This document shows, piece after piece, positions 19,702 to 28,261 of a DNA stretch of 64,000 nt (the first letter of the stretch is position 1; the number at the start of each line of letters is the position of its first letter). The translations under genes and the position numbers were made by a program. A model generated the notes under the pieces. It made no database searches. It saw only the letters and a list, made by a program, of their open reading frames with translations, and was not told the origin of the DNA. Source of the stretch: Methylomonas sp. ZR1 (GTDB lineage: Bacteria; Pseudomonadota; Gammaproteobacteria; Methylococcales; Methylomonadaceae); assembly GCF_013141865.1 (NCBI RefSeq), contig NZ_RCST01000001.1, positions 1,674,001 through 1,738,000 on the forward strand. Direction: 5' to 3'.

Positions 19702-21066
19702 ATGCAAAAAAAACTCTGGCAAAAGATCTGCATAATGTTCGGTCTGACATTGGTGCTGCTGATACCGATAGGCATGATAAAAAATCTGGTGGGCGAACGC
19801 GCCGAACGCCAACAACAGGCAGTGAGCGACATTGCCGCCAGTTCTGCCGGTCCCCAGCAATTGTTCGGCCCGTTGTTGACTGTACCTTACACCGAGCGCT
19901 GGACCGAGATTATCGAAACCAAACAGGACGGACAGCCCAATCGCGAACAAATCGAACGTGTCGATAATCGGCTGCTGTATTTTCTTCCCGAGCACCTGAA
20001 TATAACCGGCGAGCTTGCTACGGAAACCAAGCAGCGCGGCCTGTTCAAAGTGCGCTCTTATGTACTGAATGTCAGTATCAAAGGCGATATGAAACTGCCC
20101 GGTGCTTACGGCAATCCCAAGCCGCTACATAAAGGCCAGATCAGTTTCGGCACCCCTTACGCCAGCGTCGTGCTGGCGGATATGCGTGGCATACTCGAAG
20201 CGCCGGGCATGGAATGGGGCGGCAAGCAATATGCCTTCGAACAAGGCGCGGAGTTACCCATACACCAAGCCAACGGCATGCACGTGTCATTGGATGCTCC
20301 GCCTGTCGAGTTTGGCCCTATCAATATACCGTTTGCTTTCACGCTAAAAATACGCGGCATTGAATCGCTGGATTTTATTCCGGCCGGCAAGCAAACCCGC
20401 GTGGAATTGTCCTCAGCCTGGCAGCACCCCAGCTTTTACGGCCGATTTCTGCCTGATCCGCAAACCCAGCAAGTCGGCGAGGCAGGTTTTCATGCGCTAT
20501 GGTCGGTTGACGCACTGGCATCGAATGTCGCCGAAAGTCTTGATAAGTGTCAGGCTATCAGTTGTTACGACAGCTTTGGCATCCGCTTGATGGAACCTAT
20601 CAATGTCTATTCCTTGTCTGATAGAGCCAGTAAATACGGTTTCCTGTTCGTCTGCCTGACTTTTGCAGCCATCTTTCTGTTCGAAATTCTGAAAAATCTG
20701 GCGATTCATCCGGCGCAATACGCCTTGGTGGGTTTGGCTTTGGCGATGTTTTTTCTGCTGCTGTTGAGTTTATCCGAGCATTTGGACTTTGTGCTGGCTT
20801 ATCTAATCGCTAGTACTGCCTGCGTAATACTGATCGGCTTCTATCTCAGTGCAGTGTTGCGTAGCGCCAAACGCGGTATTAGCGCCGGCGCCTTACTGAG
20901 CGGCTTGTTCGGCAGTTTGTATGGCTTGTTGGAGTCAGAGGATAACGCGCTGATGCTCGGATCTTTACTGATGTTTGTCTTGTTGGCCCTGGCGATGGTT
21001 ACCACGCGGCGCCTGGATTGGTATGGACTGAGTCAATCCGCTGCCGATAACTCGGTAATCATTTAA
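19702..21066 (+). CDS. creD: Inner-membrane protein CreD family
   Basis: 454 residues. An N-terminal membrane helix (CIMFGLTLVLLIPIGMI) is followed by GERAERQQQAV, a large periplasmic domain (about 35-300), and then five to six hydrophobic helices to the C-terminus (YGFLFVCLTFAAIFLFEILKNLAIHPAQYALVG). SGPQQLFGPLLTVPYTER-like sequence is diagnostic of CreD/CET proteins. In E. coli it belongs to the CreBC regulon and affects envelope and colicin or beta-lactam phenotypes; no creBC genes are here. Confidence 0.92.
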   Translation: MQKKLWQKICIMFGLTLVLLIPIGMIKNLVGERAERQQQAVSDIAASSAGPQQLFGPLLTVPYTERWTEIIETKQDGQPNREQIERVDNRLLYFLPEHLNITGELATETKQRGLFKVRSYVLNVSIKGDMKLPGAYGNPKPLHKGQISFGTPYASVVLADMRGILEAPGMEWGGKQYAFEQGAELPIHQANGMHVSLDAPPVEFGPINIPFAFTLKIRGIESLDFIPAGKQTRVELSSAWQHPSFYGRFLPDPQTQQVGEAGFHALWSVDALASNVAESLDKCQAISCYDSFGIRLMEPINVYSLSDRASKYGFLFVCLTFAAIFLFEILKNLAIHPAQYALVGLALAMFFLLLLSLSEHLDFVLAYLIASTACVILIGFYLSAVLRSAKRGISAGALLSGLFGSLYGLLESEDNALMLGSLLMFVLLALAMVTTRRLDWYGLSQSAADNSVII

Positions 21067-21127
21067 ATCCCACCGGCTCGGGGCGTTGGCTGTCAGCAGC
21101 GTTCCGAGCAACAAAATCGAGGTAGTT

Positions 21128-21643
21128 ATGATTGTTGCTCATCTTCCGGCCGGCTATATCGTATCGACGCTGCTGTTTAGGCGATTTGCAAAATATGGGG
21201 TCACCGGGATAAATTTTCTGCGCGCCGGCTTGCTCGGCAGTATCGCGCCAGATCTGGATATGATTTATTTTTATGGTTTCGACCACCGCGCTCATCCGCA
21301 TCACAGTTATTTCAGTCACTTCCCCAGCGTTTGGCTGCTGTTATTAACGCAGGCAATCCTGTGTTTTCAGCATTGCCGGCACAAGAAGCTGCCGGTGTTG
21401 GCGCTGATTTTTACCGGCAACGGTATGTTGCATATGGTGCTGGATTATATTTCGACCAATATCTACTGGCTGGCCCCCTTCGTAAACAAGCCTTTTGCCT
21501 TGATTAAGGTGCCCAGTGTCTACCAGGATTGGTGGCTGAATTTTCTGCTGCACAGATCCTTTGTGCTGGAAATTTTGCTGGTAATTTGGGCTACCGGTTT
21601 ATGGTTTAGGCGTCGGTTAAATAGGCTCGAATTGGTCGAATAA
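21128..21643 (+). CDS. Membrane-bound metal-dependent hydrolase-like protein
   Basis: 171 residues from ATG 21128, which has a GAGG ribosome site 6 bp upstream; a TTG at 21086 is less likely. Three to four hydrophobic segments. The start MIVAHLPAGYIVSTLLF and the motif APDLDMIYFYGFDH followed by HPHHSYFSH resemble the YbcI/YdjM-like (DUF457-type) membrane hydrolases, whose histidine and aspartate residues could hold a metal. Function unknown. It follows creD on the same strand. Confidence 0.75.
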   Translation: MIVAHLPAGYIVSTLLFRRFAKYGVTGINFLRAGLLGSIAPDLDMIYFYGFDHRAHPHHSYFSHFPSVWLLLLTQAILCFQHCRHKKLPVLALIFTGNGMLHMVLDYISTNIYWLAPFVNKPFALIKVPSVYQDWWLNFLLHRSFVLEILLVIWATGLWFRRRLNRLELVE

Positions 21644-21646
21644 ACC

Positions 21647-22564
21647 TTAATCCGGAAGACGGATCGTTCCCTCGGCAAACAACACGGCTTGGCCGCCGAC
21701 CCTGATGGTCAAGTTCTCCAGGCCTTTGTTATCCATTTCCAAGTGGATCAAGCTGCGGCGTGTACTTTGCTCACCGCGTTCCACCGCAAAAGTGTGGGTG
21801 CCTTTCTGAGTGTGTTCAAACGAACACAGGTAACAACAAAATGCCGGCATCGCGCTGCCGACCGGCGGATCGGCGTGGATGCCAATATTGGGTCCCAGCA
21901 AGCGGGCATTGAAGTCCGCTTCCGGGCTTGATGATTTCGGGCAAAACAGCAAGATTTCCTGCGCCGCGGTTTGCGGTGCCGTGGATTGCGCCCAAGCCGC
22001 GTAATTAAAGCGGGCTTTGCGCACCGATTCGACATTCCAAACCGGCACTACTAAATAAGGAAACCCGCAAGACACCAGGCGTGGCGAGTATTTTTTATGA
22101 TCCAGCTCCGCGAGCTGCAAGCATAAGAAACTGCAAATTTCATCGTCGCTGGGCGCAAAGCGGTCGACTATCGAATCGACGCTACGGCTAAATTGTACCA
22201 AGCTCGGTTGGCCATCCTGACTGGACAGATTGACTTGGATAACGCCGATATTTTGTTCGAACTCGAGTTTAGTCAGCGGTTCGGTTAACGCCACACCGCC
22301 GGACATAGCCAACACGTAGGCCGCGGCAATAATCGGATGCCCGGCAAAATTGATTTCGCCTAAAGGGGAAAATATGCGCATCCGCCGGTGCTTGTCGTCA
22401 TCGGCTTTGTGAAACAGAAATACCGTTTCCGACAGATTCAATTCCTTGGCAATCTTGGCCATTTGCTCGGCATTCAAGCCATCGGCCTTAGGTAATACCG
22501 CTATCTGCGCACCGTTGAAAATCTGGTCGGTAAAGACATCAGCGATATAATATTGGTAGTTCAC
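21647..22564 (-). CDS. PhzF family isomerase/epimerase
   Basis: 305 residues. The N-terminal YYIADVFTDQIFNGAQIAVLP and the LNLSETVFLF segment with its catalytic glutamate are typical of the PhzF family. The IRIFSPLGEINFAGHPIIAA motif is also present. The biochemical substrate is unknown for most members. It ends 4 bp from the convergent membrane hydrolase gene and begins 4 bp after nirD, so it is probably co-transcribed with nirBD as the third gene. Confidence 0.9.
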   Translation of the reverse strand: MNYQYYIADVFTDQIFNGAQIAVLPKADGLNAEQMAKIAKELNLSETVFLFHKADDDKHRRMRIFSPLGEINFAGHPIIAAAYVLAMSGGVALTEPLTKLEFEQNIGVIQVNLSSQDGQPSLVQFSRSVDSIVDRFAPSDDEICSFLCLQLAELDHKKYSPRLVSCGFPYLVVPVWNVESVRKARFNYAAWAQSTAPQTAAQEILLFCPKSSSPEADFNARLLGPNIGIHADPPVGSAMPAFCCYLCSFEHTQKGTHTFAVERGEQSTRRSLIHLEMDNKGLENLTIRVGGQAVLFAEGTIRLPD

Positions 22565-22567
22565 ACC

Positions 22568-22948
22568 TTACTCCATTTCACAGACAGCCAAAGACGGCGA
22601 TTTTTGTTGTGCAGGCGACGACGCCGGCATCACGGCGACTCTGCCGTTTTCCAGGCGTACTTGATAGGCCGGCACACTGACGCCGGCATCTTCAAAGCAC
22701 ACACCTGTACGTAGATGGAAATGCTGTTTATACATCGGCGACGCGACCATCGGTTCGCCGCCTATGTCGCCTATCATACCGCGTGACAAAACGTTGGCGT
22801 GGCTAAACGGATCGAAGTTACCGATGGCATAAACTTCCTGCCGGCGTTGCAGGTAAAAAATCGCGATTTGTTTGCCTTTTACTAAGGCACACACCCCGGA
22901 ATCGGCTTGCAAATCGTCGATGCCGCACACATCTATCCAGGTACTCAT
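22568..22948 (-). CDS. nirD: Nitrite reductase (NADH) small subunit
   Basis: 126 residues with a Rieske-like fold that lacks the iron-sulfur ligands, as in NirD proteins. WIDVCGIDDL at the start and YAIGNFDPFSHANVLSRG and PMYKQHFHLRTGVC later are characteristic. It acts with NirB in cytoplasmic assimilatory reduction of nitrite to ammonium. The start codon overlaps the nirB stop by one base (22948). Confidence 0.95.
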   Translation of the reverse strand: MSTWIDVCGIDDLQADSGVCALVKGKQIAIFYLQRRQEVYAIGNFDPFSHANVLSRGMIGDIGGEPMVASPMYKQHFHLRTGVCFEDAGVSVPAYQVRLENGRVAVMPASSPAQQKSPSLAVCEME

Positions 22949-25488
22949 TATGCCGCCTCCTCGATTAATTTGAAATGTTTACGTTCTTGGACGTTGGCTG
23001 GCCTAACTTGGCCGCGTTCCTCGACAAACACCACATTGTCGTCGGCCTGATCGCTGTTGACGAAATGCCGGAAGCGTTTCAGGCGTTGCTCGTCAGCCAA
23101 GGTAGTTTTCCATTCGCACTGATAGGTGTCGATAACGTGCTGCATCTGCCCTTCCAATTGTGCGCCTATACCCAGCCGGTCTTCTATTACCACCGATTTC
23201 AAATAGTCCAAACCGCCTTCCATATTTTCCATCCATACCGAGGTGCGCTGCATCCGGTTGGCGGTGCGGACATAAAAAATCAACACCCGGTCGATGTACT
23301 TGATTAATGTCTCTTTATCCAGATTGGTGGCAAACAAATCGGCGTGACGCGGTTTCATACCGCCGTTGCCGCAGACGTATAAATTCCAGCCATTCTCAGT
23401 GGCGATGACGCCGATGTCTTTACCTTGCGCTTCCGCACATTCACGGGTGCAGCCCGAGACGCCGAACTTGATTTTATGCGGCGCGCGTAAGCCTTTGTAG
23501 CGATTTTCCAATTCAATTGCCAAACCGACGCTGTCATCGACACCGAACCGGCACCATGTACTGCCGACGCAGGATTTGACGGTACGCAAGGATTTGCCGT
23601 AAGCATGGCCGGACTCGAAACCGGCGTCGATCAGCTCTTGCCAAATCGCTGGTAATTGCTCCACGCGGGCACCAAACAAATCCACGCGCTGACCGCCGGT
23701 GATTTTAGTGTAAAGCTGATATTTTTTGCCGACTTGGCCTATGGCGATCAACATATCCGGCGTGATCTCCCCGCCGGCGACGCGCGGCACCACCGAATAG
23801 GTACCATCTTTTTGCATATTAGCCAGGAAAATATCGTTGGTATCCTGCAAACCGATATGCTGTTTTTCTAAGATGTAGTCATTCCAGTGTGAAGCCAGGA
23901 TGGAACCAACCGCTTGCTTACAGACTTCGCAACCCAAACCCTTACCATGTTTGTCCAGCAATTCGTCGAAGGTTTTGATTTCTTCCACCATGACCAGGTT
24001 ATACAAATCCTGGCGGGTGTGCGGAAAATGCTCGCAAATATCAGTGCTGACTTCCACGCCCAGCTTGGTCAATTCGCAATCCAATACCGACTTCAGCAGC
24101 GCGGAGCACCCGCCGCAACCGGTGCCGGCCTTGGTCTCGGCTTTCAGGCCGCCGAGCGTGGTGCAACCAGCTTCGATTGCGCCGCAAATCTGGCCTTTGC
24201 TGACATCGTAACAGGAGCAAATCTGCGCCGATGCGGGTAAGGCATCCGGCCCGAGACCGGCCGATTCACCGGCAAGTTGCGGCAAAATCAAGGAATCCGG
24301 ATGCTCAGGCAGCTCGATGCCGTTCAAGCAATATTGCAACAAAGTGCTGTAAGCGGACGCATCGCCGACCAAAACCGCGCCCAACAGCCGTTTCTGATCC
24401 TGACTAACCACCAAGCGTTTATAGATTTCACTGGCACCGTTTTGATAGGTATACACCATCGCGCCCTGGGTTCTGGCGTGCGCATCGCCGATACTGGCCA
24501 CATCGACGCCCATCAATTTTAGTTTGGTACTCATATCGGCACCGGTAAAACTGCCTGCTTCGCCTGCCAAATCAGCGACGACGGTACGCGCCATCGCGTA
24601 ACCTGGCGCTACCAAGCCGAAGATTTGTCCGTTCCACAATGCGCATTCGCCTATCGCATAAATATCCGCATCGGAAGTGCGGCACTGATTGTCGATCACT
24701 ATGCCGCCGCGCGGCCCGACTTCCAAGCCGCAACCGCGCGCAATGTCGTCGCGCGGTCTGATACCGGCCGAAAACAGTACTATGTCGGTTTCCAAGGTTT
24801 CCCCGTCCGCAAAATTCATTTTATGCAGGCATTCGGTGCCGTCATCGATCAGCGTGGTGTTTTTGTTTAAATGTACTTTCACATCCAGCGCTTCGATCTT
24901 GCGCTTCAACATCGCCCCGCCGCCATCGTCGAGCTGTACCGCCATCAAGCGCGGCGCAAATTCGACCACGTGCGTATCCAGCCCTAAGTCTTTCAACGCC
25001 TTGGCCGCTTCCAAACCCAACAAACCGCCGCCGATGACTACACCAACTTTGGATTTGGCTGCCGCGGTTTTCATCGCTTCCAAATCTTCAATGGTCCGAT
25101 ACACCAGACACTGCGGTCTTTCATGCCCCGGCACCGGCGGTACGAACGGATAAGAGCCGGTCGCCAGTACCAGTTTGTCGTAATCGACCACCACGCCATT
25201 GGCAGAAGTGACTTGCTTGCGCTCCCGGTCGATACTGGCCGCCTTGTCGCCTAAATAAATTTCGATACCGTGCTCGGCAAAGAAGCCGTCTTCTACTAAA
25301 GACAAATCAGCCGCGGTTTTCCCGGAAAAATACTCGGACAAATGCACCCTGTCGTAAGCCGCTCGCGGCTCCTCGCAGAATGTGACAATCCGATAGCGAT
25401 CTCTCGCATTGCTAGCGACCAATCCAGCCAGAAAATTCTGGCCTACCATACCGTTGCCGATAACAACCAGGGTTTGTTTCATATTCAT
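22948..25488 (-). CDS. nirB: Nitrite reductase (NADH) large subunit
   Basis: 846 residues. The order is: FAD/NADH domain (VIGNGMVGQNFL, VVIGGGLLGLEAA), a BFD-like [2Fe-2S] region (CSCYDVSKGQICGAIEAGC, GTGCGGC), and a sulfite/nitrite reductase half carrying siroheme and [4Fe-4S] (STWCRFG, GVSGCTREC, WNLYVCGNGG). It catalyses NADH-dependent reduction of nitrite to ammonium. An AGAGG ribosome site precedes ATG 25488. Expression is probably controlled by the sigma54-like promoter at about 25702-25717 and by the leader attenuator described separately. Confidence 0.97.
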   Translation of the reverse strand: MNMKQTLVVIGNGMVGQNFLAGLVASNARDRYRIVTFCEEPRAAYDRVHLSEYFSGKTAADLSLVEDGFFAEHGIEIYLGDKAASIDRERKQVTSANGVVVDYDKLVLATGSYPFVPPVPGHERPQCLVYRTIEDLEAMKTAAAKSKVGVVIGGGLLGLEAAKALKDLGLDTHVVEFAPRLMAVQLDDGGGAMLKRKIEALDVKVHLNKNTTLIDDGTECLHKMNFADGETLETDIVLFSAGIRPRDDIARGCGLEVGPRGGIVIDNQCRTSDADIYAIGECALWNGQIFGLVAPGYAMARTVVADLAGEAGSFTGADMSTKLKLMGVDVASIGDAHARTQGAMVYTYQNGASEIYKRLVVSQDQKRLLGAVLVGDASAYSTLLQYCLNGIELPEHPDSLILPQLAGESAGLGPDALPASAQICSCYDVSKGQICGAIEAGCTTLGGLKAETKAGTGCGGCSALLKSVLDCELTKLGVEVSTDICEHFPHTRQDLYNLVMVEEIKTFDELLDKHGKGLGCEVCKQAVGSILASHWNDYILEKQHIGLQDTNDIFLANMQKDGTYSVVPRVAGGEITPDMLIAIGQVGKKYQLYTKITGGQRVDLFGARVEQLPAIWQELIDAGFESGHAYGKSLRTVKSCVGSTWCRFGVDDSVGLAIELENRYKGLRAPHKIKFGVSGCTRECAEAQGKDIGVIATENGWNLYVCGNGGMKPRHADLFATNLDKETLIKYIDRVLIFYVRTANRMQRTSVWMENMEGGLDYLKSVVIEDRLGIGAQLEGQMQHVIDTYQCEWKTTLADEQRLKRFRHFVNSDQADDNVVFVEERGQVRPANVQERKHFKLIEEAA

Positions 25489-25596
25489 CAGGGGCCTCTG
25501 TTTACTCAGAATTTATGCAAACGCGCTACACGGCCTAGTGGCGGTAAGGCGATTCAAGGAGCTACTGTCTGGTCGCTACCGCCCTTTTTCGCAGCC

Positions 25597-25649
25597 AAAA
25601 AAAAAGGCATCCTGTTCGAATGAATGACTCATTCAAGCAGGACACCTTT
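25597..25649 (-). terminator. Intrinsic terminator in the nirB leader (attenuator)
   Basis: On the minus-strand transcript AAAGGTGTCCTG pairs with CAGGATGCCTTT, continued by a second helix (TTGAATGA with TCATTCGAA), and is followed by a run of nine U's encoded at 25597-25605. It lies about 110 nt before the nirB start codon, so it would stop transcription in the leader. Its 5' arm overlaps the hexaloop hairpin at 25640-25653, so the two cannot form together. Confidence 0.85.
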
Positions 25650-25690
25650 GTCCAGGTTTAATACGGGGGTAAAGTCTAACGACGAGACTT
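25640..25690 (-). promoter_or_regulatory. Putative NasT/ANTAR-binding leader hairpins
   Basis: On the transcript, GGAC-AAAGGU-GUCC (25653 to 25640) is a 4-bp stem with a hexanucleotide loop having A at position 1 and G at position 4, the signature of ANTAR target hairpins. Upstream, AAGUCU and AGACUU (25690 to 25672) form a 6-bp stem with a 7-base loop, an imperfect candidate for the companion hairpin. The ANTAR regulator is encoded at 27401. Confidence 0.7.
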
Positions 25691-25701
25691 GCTAAATCTT
25701 T

Positions 25702-25717
25702 AACAAAATTTATGCCA
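25702..25717 (-). promoter_or_regulatory. Sigma54-like promoter of nirBD
   Basis: Read on the minus strand: TGGCATAAATTTTGTT. The GG of the -24 element and the G of the -12 element are correctly spaced, but the usual GC at -12 is GT. Transcription would start near 25692, placing the leader hairpins at the very 5' end of a leader of about 200 nt. Confidence 0.55.
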
Positions 25718-25868
25718 ACATTAAAAACCCTTTAAAAACGCCGCTTCCCGCCGTCAGACATTATTTTTTTTGCAAAATTCGCACTCAAATAAGGCAAAGA
25801 AACCGGTTACTTGCACCACTATGGGGCTATCTGATCGCGAATTGCCGGGTTTGTCGCTATTGAATCAT

Positions 25869-25884
25869 TGGCATATAAACTGCT
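25869..25884 (+). promoter_or_regulatory. Sigma54-like promoter of the nitrate transporter operon
   Basis: TGGCATATAAACTGCT matches the -24/-12 consensus with GG and GC separated by exactly 10 bases. It lies 36 bp before the start codon at 25920. The opposite nirB promoter begins with the same TTGGCATA, suggesting joint NtrC-type control. Confidence 0.7.
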
Positions 25885-25919
25885 AAAAAAGACCAAGGAA
25901 CGACAACCACGGATCATCC

Positions 25920-27398
25920 ATGTCTTTTACGCCTTTTAAATTACTATCCATGCGCGGCAAGACCAAAGTGCTGCACATGAGCTGGATCGCGTTTTTCATC
26001 AGCTTCGTTATTTGGTTCAATCATGCGTCTTTATTAGTACTGATCCAGCAAGATCTGGGAATCAGCGAAACCCAAATCGAAATCCTGTTATTGCTGAACG
26101 TGGCGCTGACCATTCCGGCTCGGGTTATCACCGGCATGCTGGTAGATAGATTCGGCGCAAAAATCAGCTACAGCGTGTTACTGGCGGTATGCAGCATCCC
26201 CTGCTTCATGTTCGCGATGGCGGAAAATTTCACCGAACTGGCCTGGTCGCGGTTTTTACTGGGCTTTATCGGCGCCGGCTTTGTGGTGGGCGTACGCATC
26301 ATCGGCGACTGGTTTCCGGCCAGCCAGGTCGGCACCGCCGAGGGTATTTACGCAGGCTGGGGTAATTTCGGTTCGGCCGTTGCAGCGATTTTCCTGCCGG
26401 GCCTGGCGTTTTATTTTGGCGCCGAACACGGCTGGCGTTCGGCGATTGCCTTGACCGGCGTCATCGCTTTGATTTATTCGGTCATCTATTATTTCAGTGT
26501 GGAAAATCTGCCGCCGGAAATTGCCGCGCTGAAAACCCGCCGGCCGATGGCGATGGAAGTTACCAGTATCCGCGATTTGTTTTTATACATGCTGAGTCTG
26601 GTGCCTTTGTACGCGACCATCTCCCTTTTGGCGTGGAAACTGTCTACGCCGGCCACACCTGTTCTCACCGACGGCTGGAATCTGGCTATTCATGCTGTCG
26701 TCTGGCTACTGTTCCTGATCCACGTCTTTCAATTGGTCAACAACAACGCCGACCGCCTCAGCCAACCGATTGCCAGCATCCATCATTATCAGTACCGGCA
26801 GGTATTCATTCTGGCGATAGCCTATCTGGTTACCTTCGGCTCCAAACTGGCCGTTTTATCGATGCTGCCGATGTTTTTCTTTAAGACATTCAACGAAACC
26901 CAGGGCACCAGTATGTTGGATGCCGGGTTCCTGGCTTCCAGTTTTGTGGTGACCAATGTGATCGCCCGTCCGGCCGGCGGCTGGCTCAGCGACAAGATTG
27001 GCCGCAAACTGTCCCTGTATTTATTCGTGGCCGGTCTGGCCGGCGGCTATTGGCTAATGGCGATGATTTCGCCCCAATGGTCGATAACGATCACGGTTGC
27101 CGTTACATTGCTGTGTTCCATCTTCATGCAAGCGGCAGAAGGCGCGATTTTCGCGTTCGTGCCCTTAGTCAAACGCGCCATTACCGGCGAAGTGGCCGGC
27201 ATCGTCGGCGCTTACGGCAACGCCGGCGCCATCGTCTATTTGATTTTGCTGACCTTTGTCTCGACCAGCCAATTCTTTCTGATACTGGGTTTATCCTGCT
27301 TTCTGCTGCTGGGTTTGATTTATTACCTGGAGGAGCCGAAAAACTACATCACCGAAATCATGCCTGACGGCTCCTTGCTGAAAATCGCCCTGGATTGA
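25920..27398 (+). CDS. NarK/NasA-type nitrate/nitrite MFS transporter
   Basis: 492 residues with about 12 membrane helices. The start (KTKVLHMSWIAFFISFVIWFNHA), the loop LVDRFGAKISY, the nitrate-signature glycine-rich helix AGWGNFGSAVAAIFLPG and the second one IVGAYGNAGAIVYL identify the nitrate/nitrite porter group of the MFS. It imports nitrate for the assimilatory route that ends in NirBD. It is followed 2 bp later by the ANTAR regulator gene; no nitrate reductase gene is in the window. Confidence 0.93.
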   Translation: MSFTPFKLLSMRGKTKVLHMSWIAFFISFVIWFNHASLLVLIQQDLGISETQIEILLLLNVALTIPARVITGMLVDRFGAKISYSVLLAVCSIPCFMFAMAENFTELAWSRFLLGFIGAGFVVGVRIIGDWFPASQVGTAEGIYAGWGNFGSAVAAIFLPGLAFYFGAEHGWRSAIALTGVIALIYSVIYYFSVENLPPEIAALKTRRPMAMEVTSIRDLFLYMLSLVPLYATISLLAWKLSTPATPVLTDGWNLAIHAVVWLLFLIHVFQLVNNNADRLSQPIASIHHYQYRQVFILAIAYLVTFGSKLAVLSMLPMFFFKTFNETQGTSMLDAGFLASSFVVTNVIARPAGGWLSDKIGRKLSLYLFVAGLAGGYWLMAMISPQWSITITVAVTLLCSIFMQAAEGAIFAFVPLVKRAITGEVAGIVGAYGNAGAIVYLILLTFVSTSQFFLILGLSCFLLLGLIYYLEEPKNYITEIMPDGSLLKIALD

Positions 27399-27400
27399 AC

Positions 27401-27982
27401 ATGGCAGCGCTTAACGTCTTGGTCGTCGATGAATTCGACAGCGAACCCTTGCTGGAAACCAGCTTGCGCCAGCACGGCTGTGAGGTGGTAACCTTGAAAC
27501 TTAAAGAACTGGACATGATGCAAATTGTCCAGACCCTGAACCCCGACGTGGTGGTCTTGAATTTGTACGCCCCTAACGAGGCCGTCTTGCGCACCATCGT
27601 TGACATCAATCATAACTGTTCGCTGCCGGTCGTCATTTTCGCCGAAGATCAGCAAACCGAGACCATCAACAAGGTCATCAAAGCCGGGGTCAGTGCTTAT
27701 ATAGTCGACGGCTTGGATCCGAAACGCATCAAGGCCATCATCGACATCGCCATAGCGCGTTTCAAAGAACAACATGCTTTAAAAGAAGAATTAAAAAAGA
27801 CCAAGACTCAATTGGAAGATCGCAAGCTAGTGGATCGCGCCAAGGCGATTTTAATCAAGTCGCAAGGTTACACGGAAGACCAGGCCTATCACGCCTTGCG
27901 CAAACTGGCGATGGACCGCAACATCGCGATCGGTGAAATGGCCAAGAACGTCATATCAATGGCGGAGTTGTTCAACAAATGA
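27401..27982 (+). CDS. nasT: NasT-like ANTAR response regulator
   Basis: 193 residues from ATG 27401. An N-terminal receiver-like domain (1-125), a short coiled coil (about 125-140) and a C-terminal ANTAR domain (LEDRKLVDRAKAIL, YHALRKLAMDRN) are seen. ANTAR proteins bind paired hexaloop hairpins and prevent formation of an intrinsic terminator; such a leader precedes nirB. The usual phosphoacceptor Asp of the receiver is Asn54 (DVVVLNLYAP), and the usual switch lysine is absent (AYIVDGL). Control by phosphorylation is therefore unlikely; in known systems NasS sequesters NasT, but no nasS gene is present here. Confidence 0.88.
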   Translation: MAALNVLVVDEFDSEPLLETSLRQHGCEVVTLKLKELDMMQIVQTLNPDVVVLNLYAPNEAVLRTIVDINHNCSLPVVIFAEDQQTETINKVIKAGVSAYIVDGLDPKRIKAIIDIAIARFKEQHALKEELKKTKTQLEDRKLVDRAKAILIKSQGYTEDQAYHALRKLAMDRNIAIGEMAKNVISMAELFNK

Positions 27983-28261
27983 CGATTTGCGGAGCGGTCG
28001 CGGCAGCTATACATCAGGTCATTATTTTTTACCCGGCCCTCGAGAGTACTGGGCCTGTCGAATGATACACAAGCCTCGGCTTCGACGCGCTCAGCCCGAA
28101 AGGAATACCCGCGACAGATAAACGCGGGTTAATAGTCCGGCATCGCAGCTTGATCTGCGATGCCGTCGATACCGAGTTTTACCGCTGCGTCTGCAAACAC
28201 CCTATTTCGGTGAAGATGATGCCGATATGTGCTTGAGTCGCTGAAAAAATCGTCCCCATTA
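27983..28261. other. Intergenic region with an imperfect inverted repeat
   Basis: 279 bp between converging genes. GGGCCTGTCGAA (near 28049) and TTCGACGCGCTCAGCCC (near 28080) form an inverted pair resembling a widespread TTCGAC..GCTCAGCCCGAA repeat. No gene is supported. Confidence 0.5.

Noticed and set aside
22970..25160. Plus-strand frames of 70-150 codons opposite nirB
   Set aside because: They mirror the strongly coding minus strand and have no family similarity.
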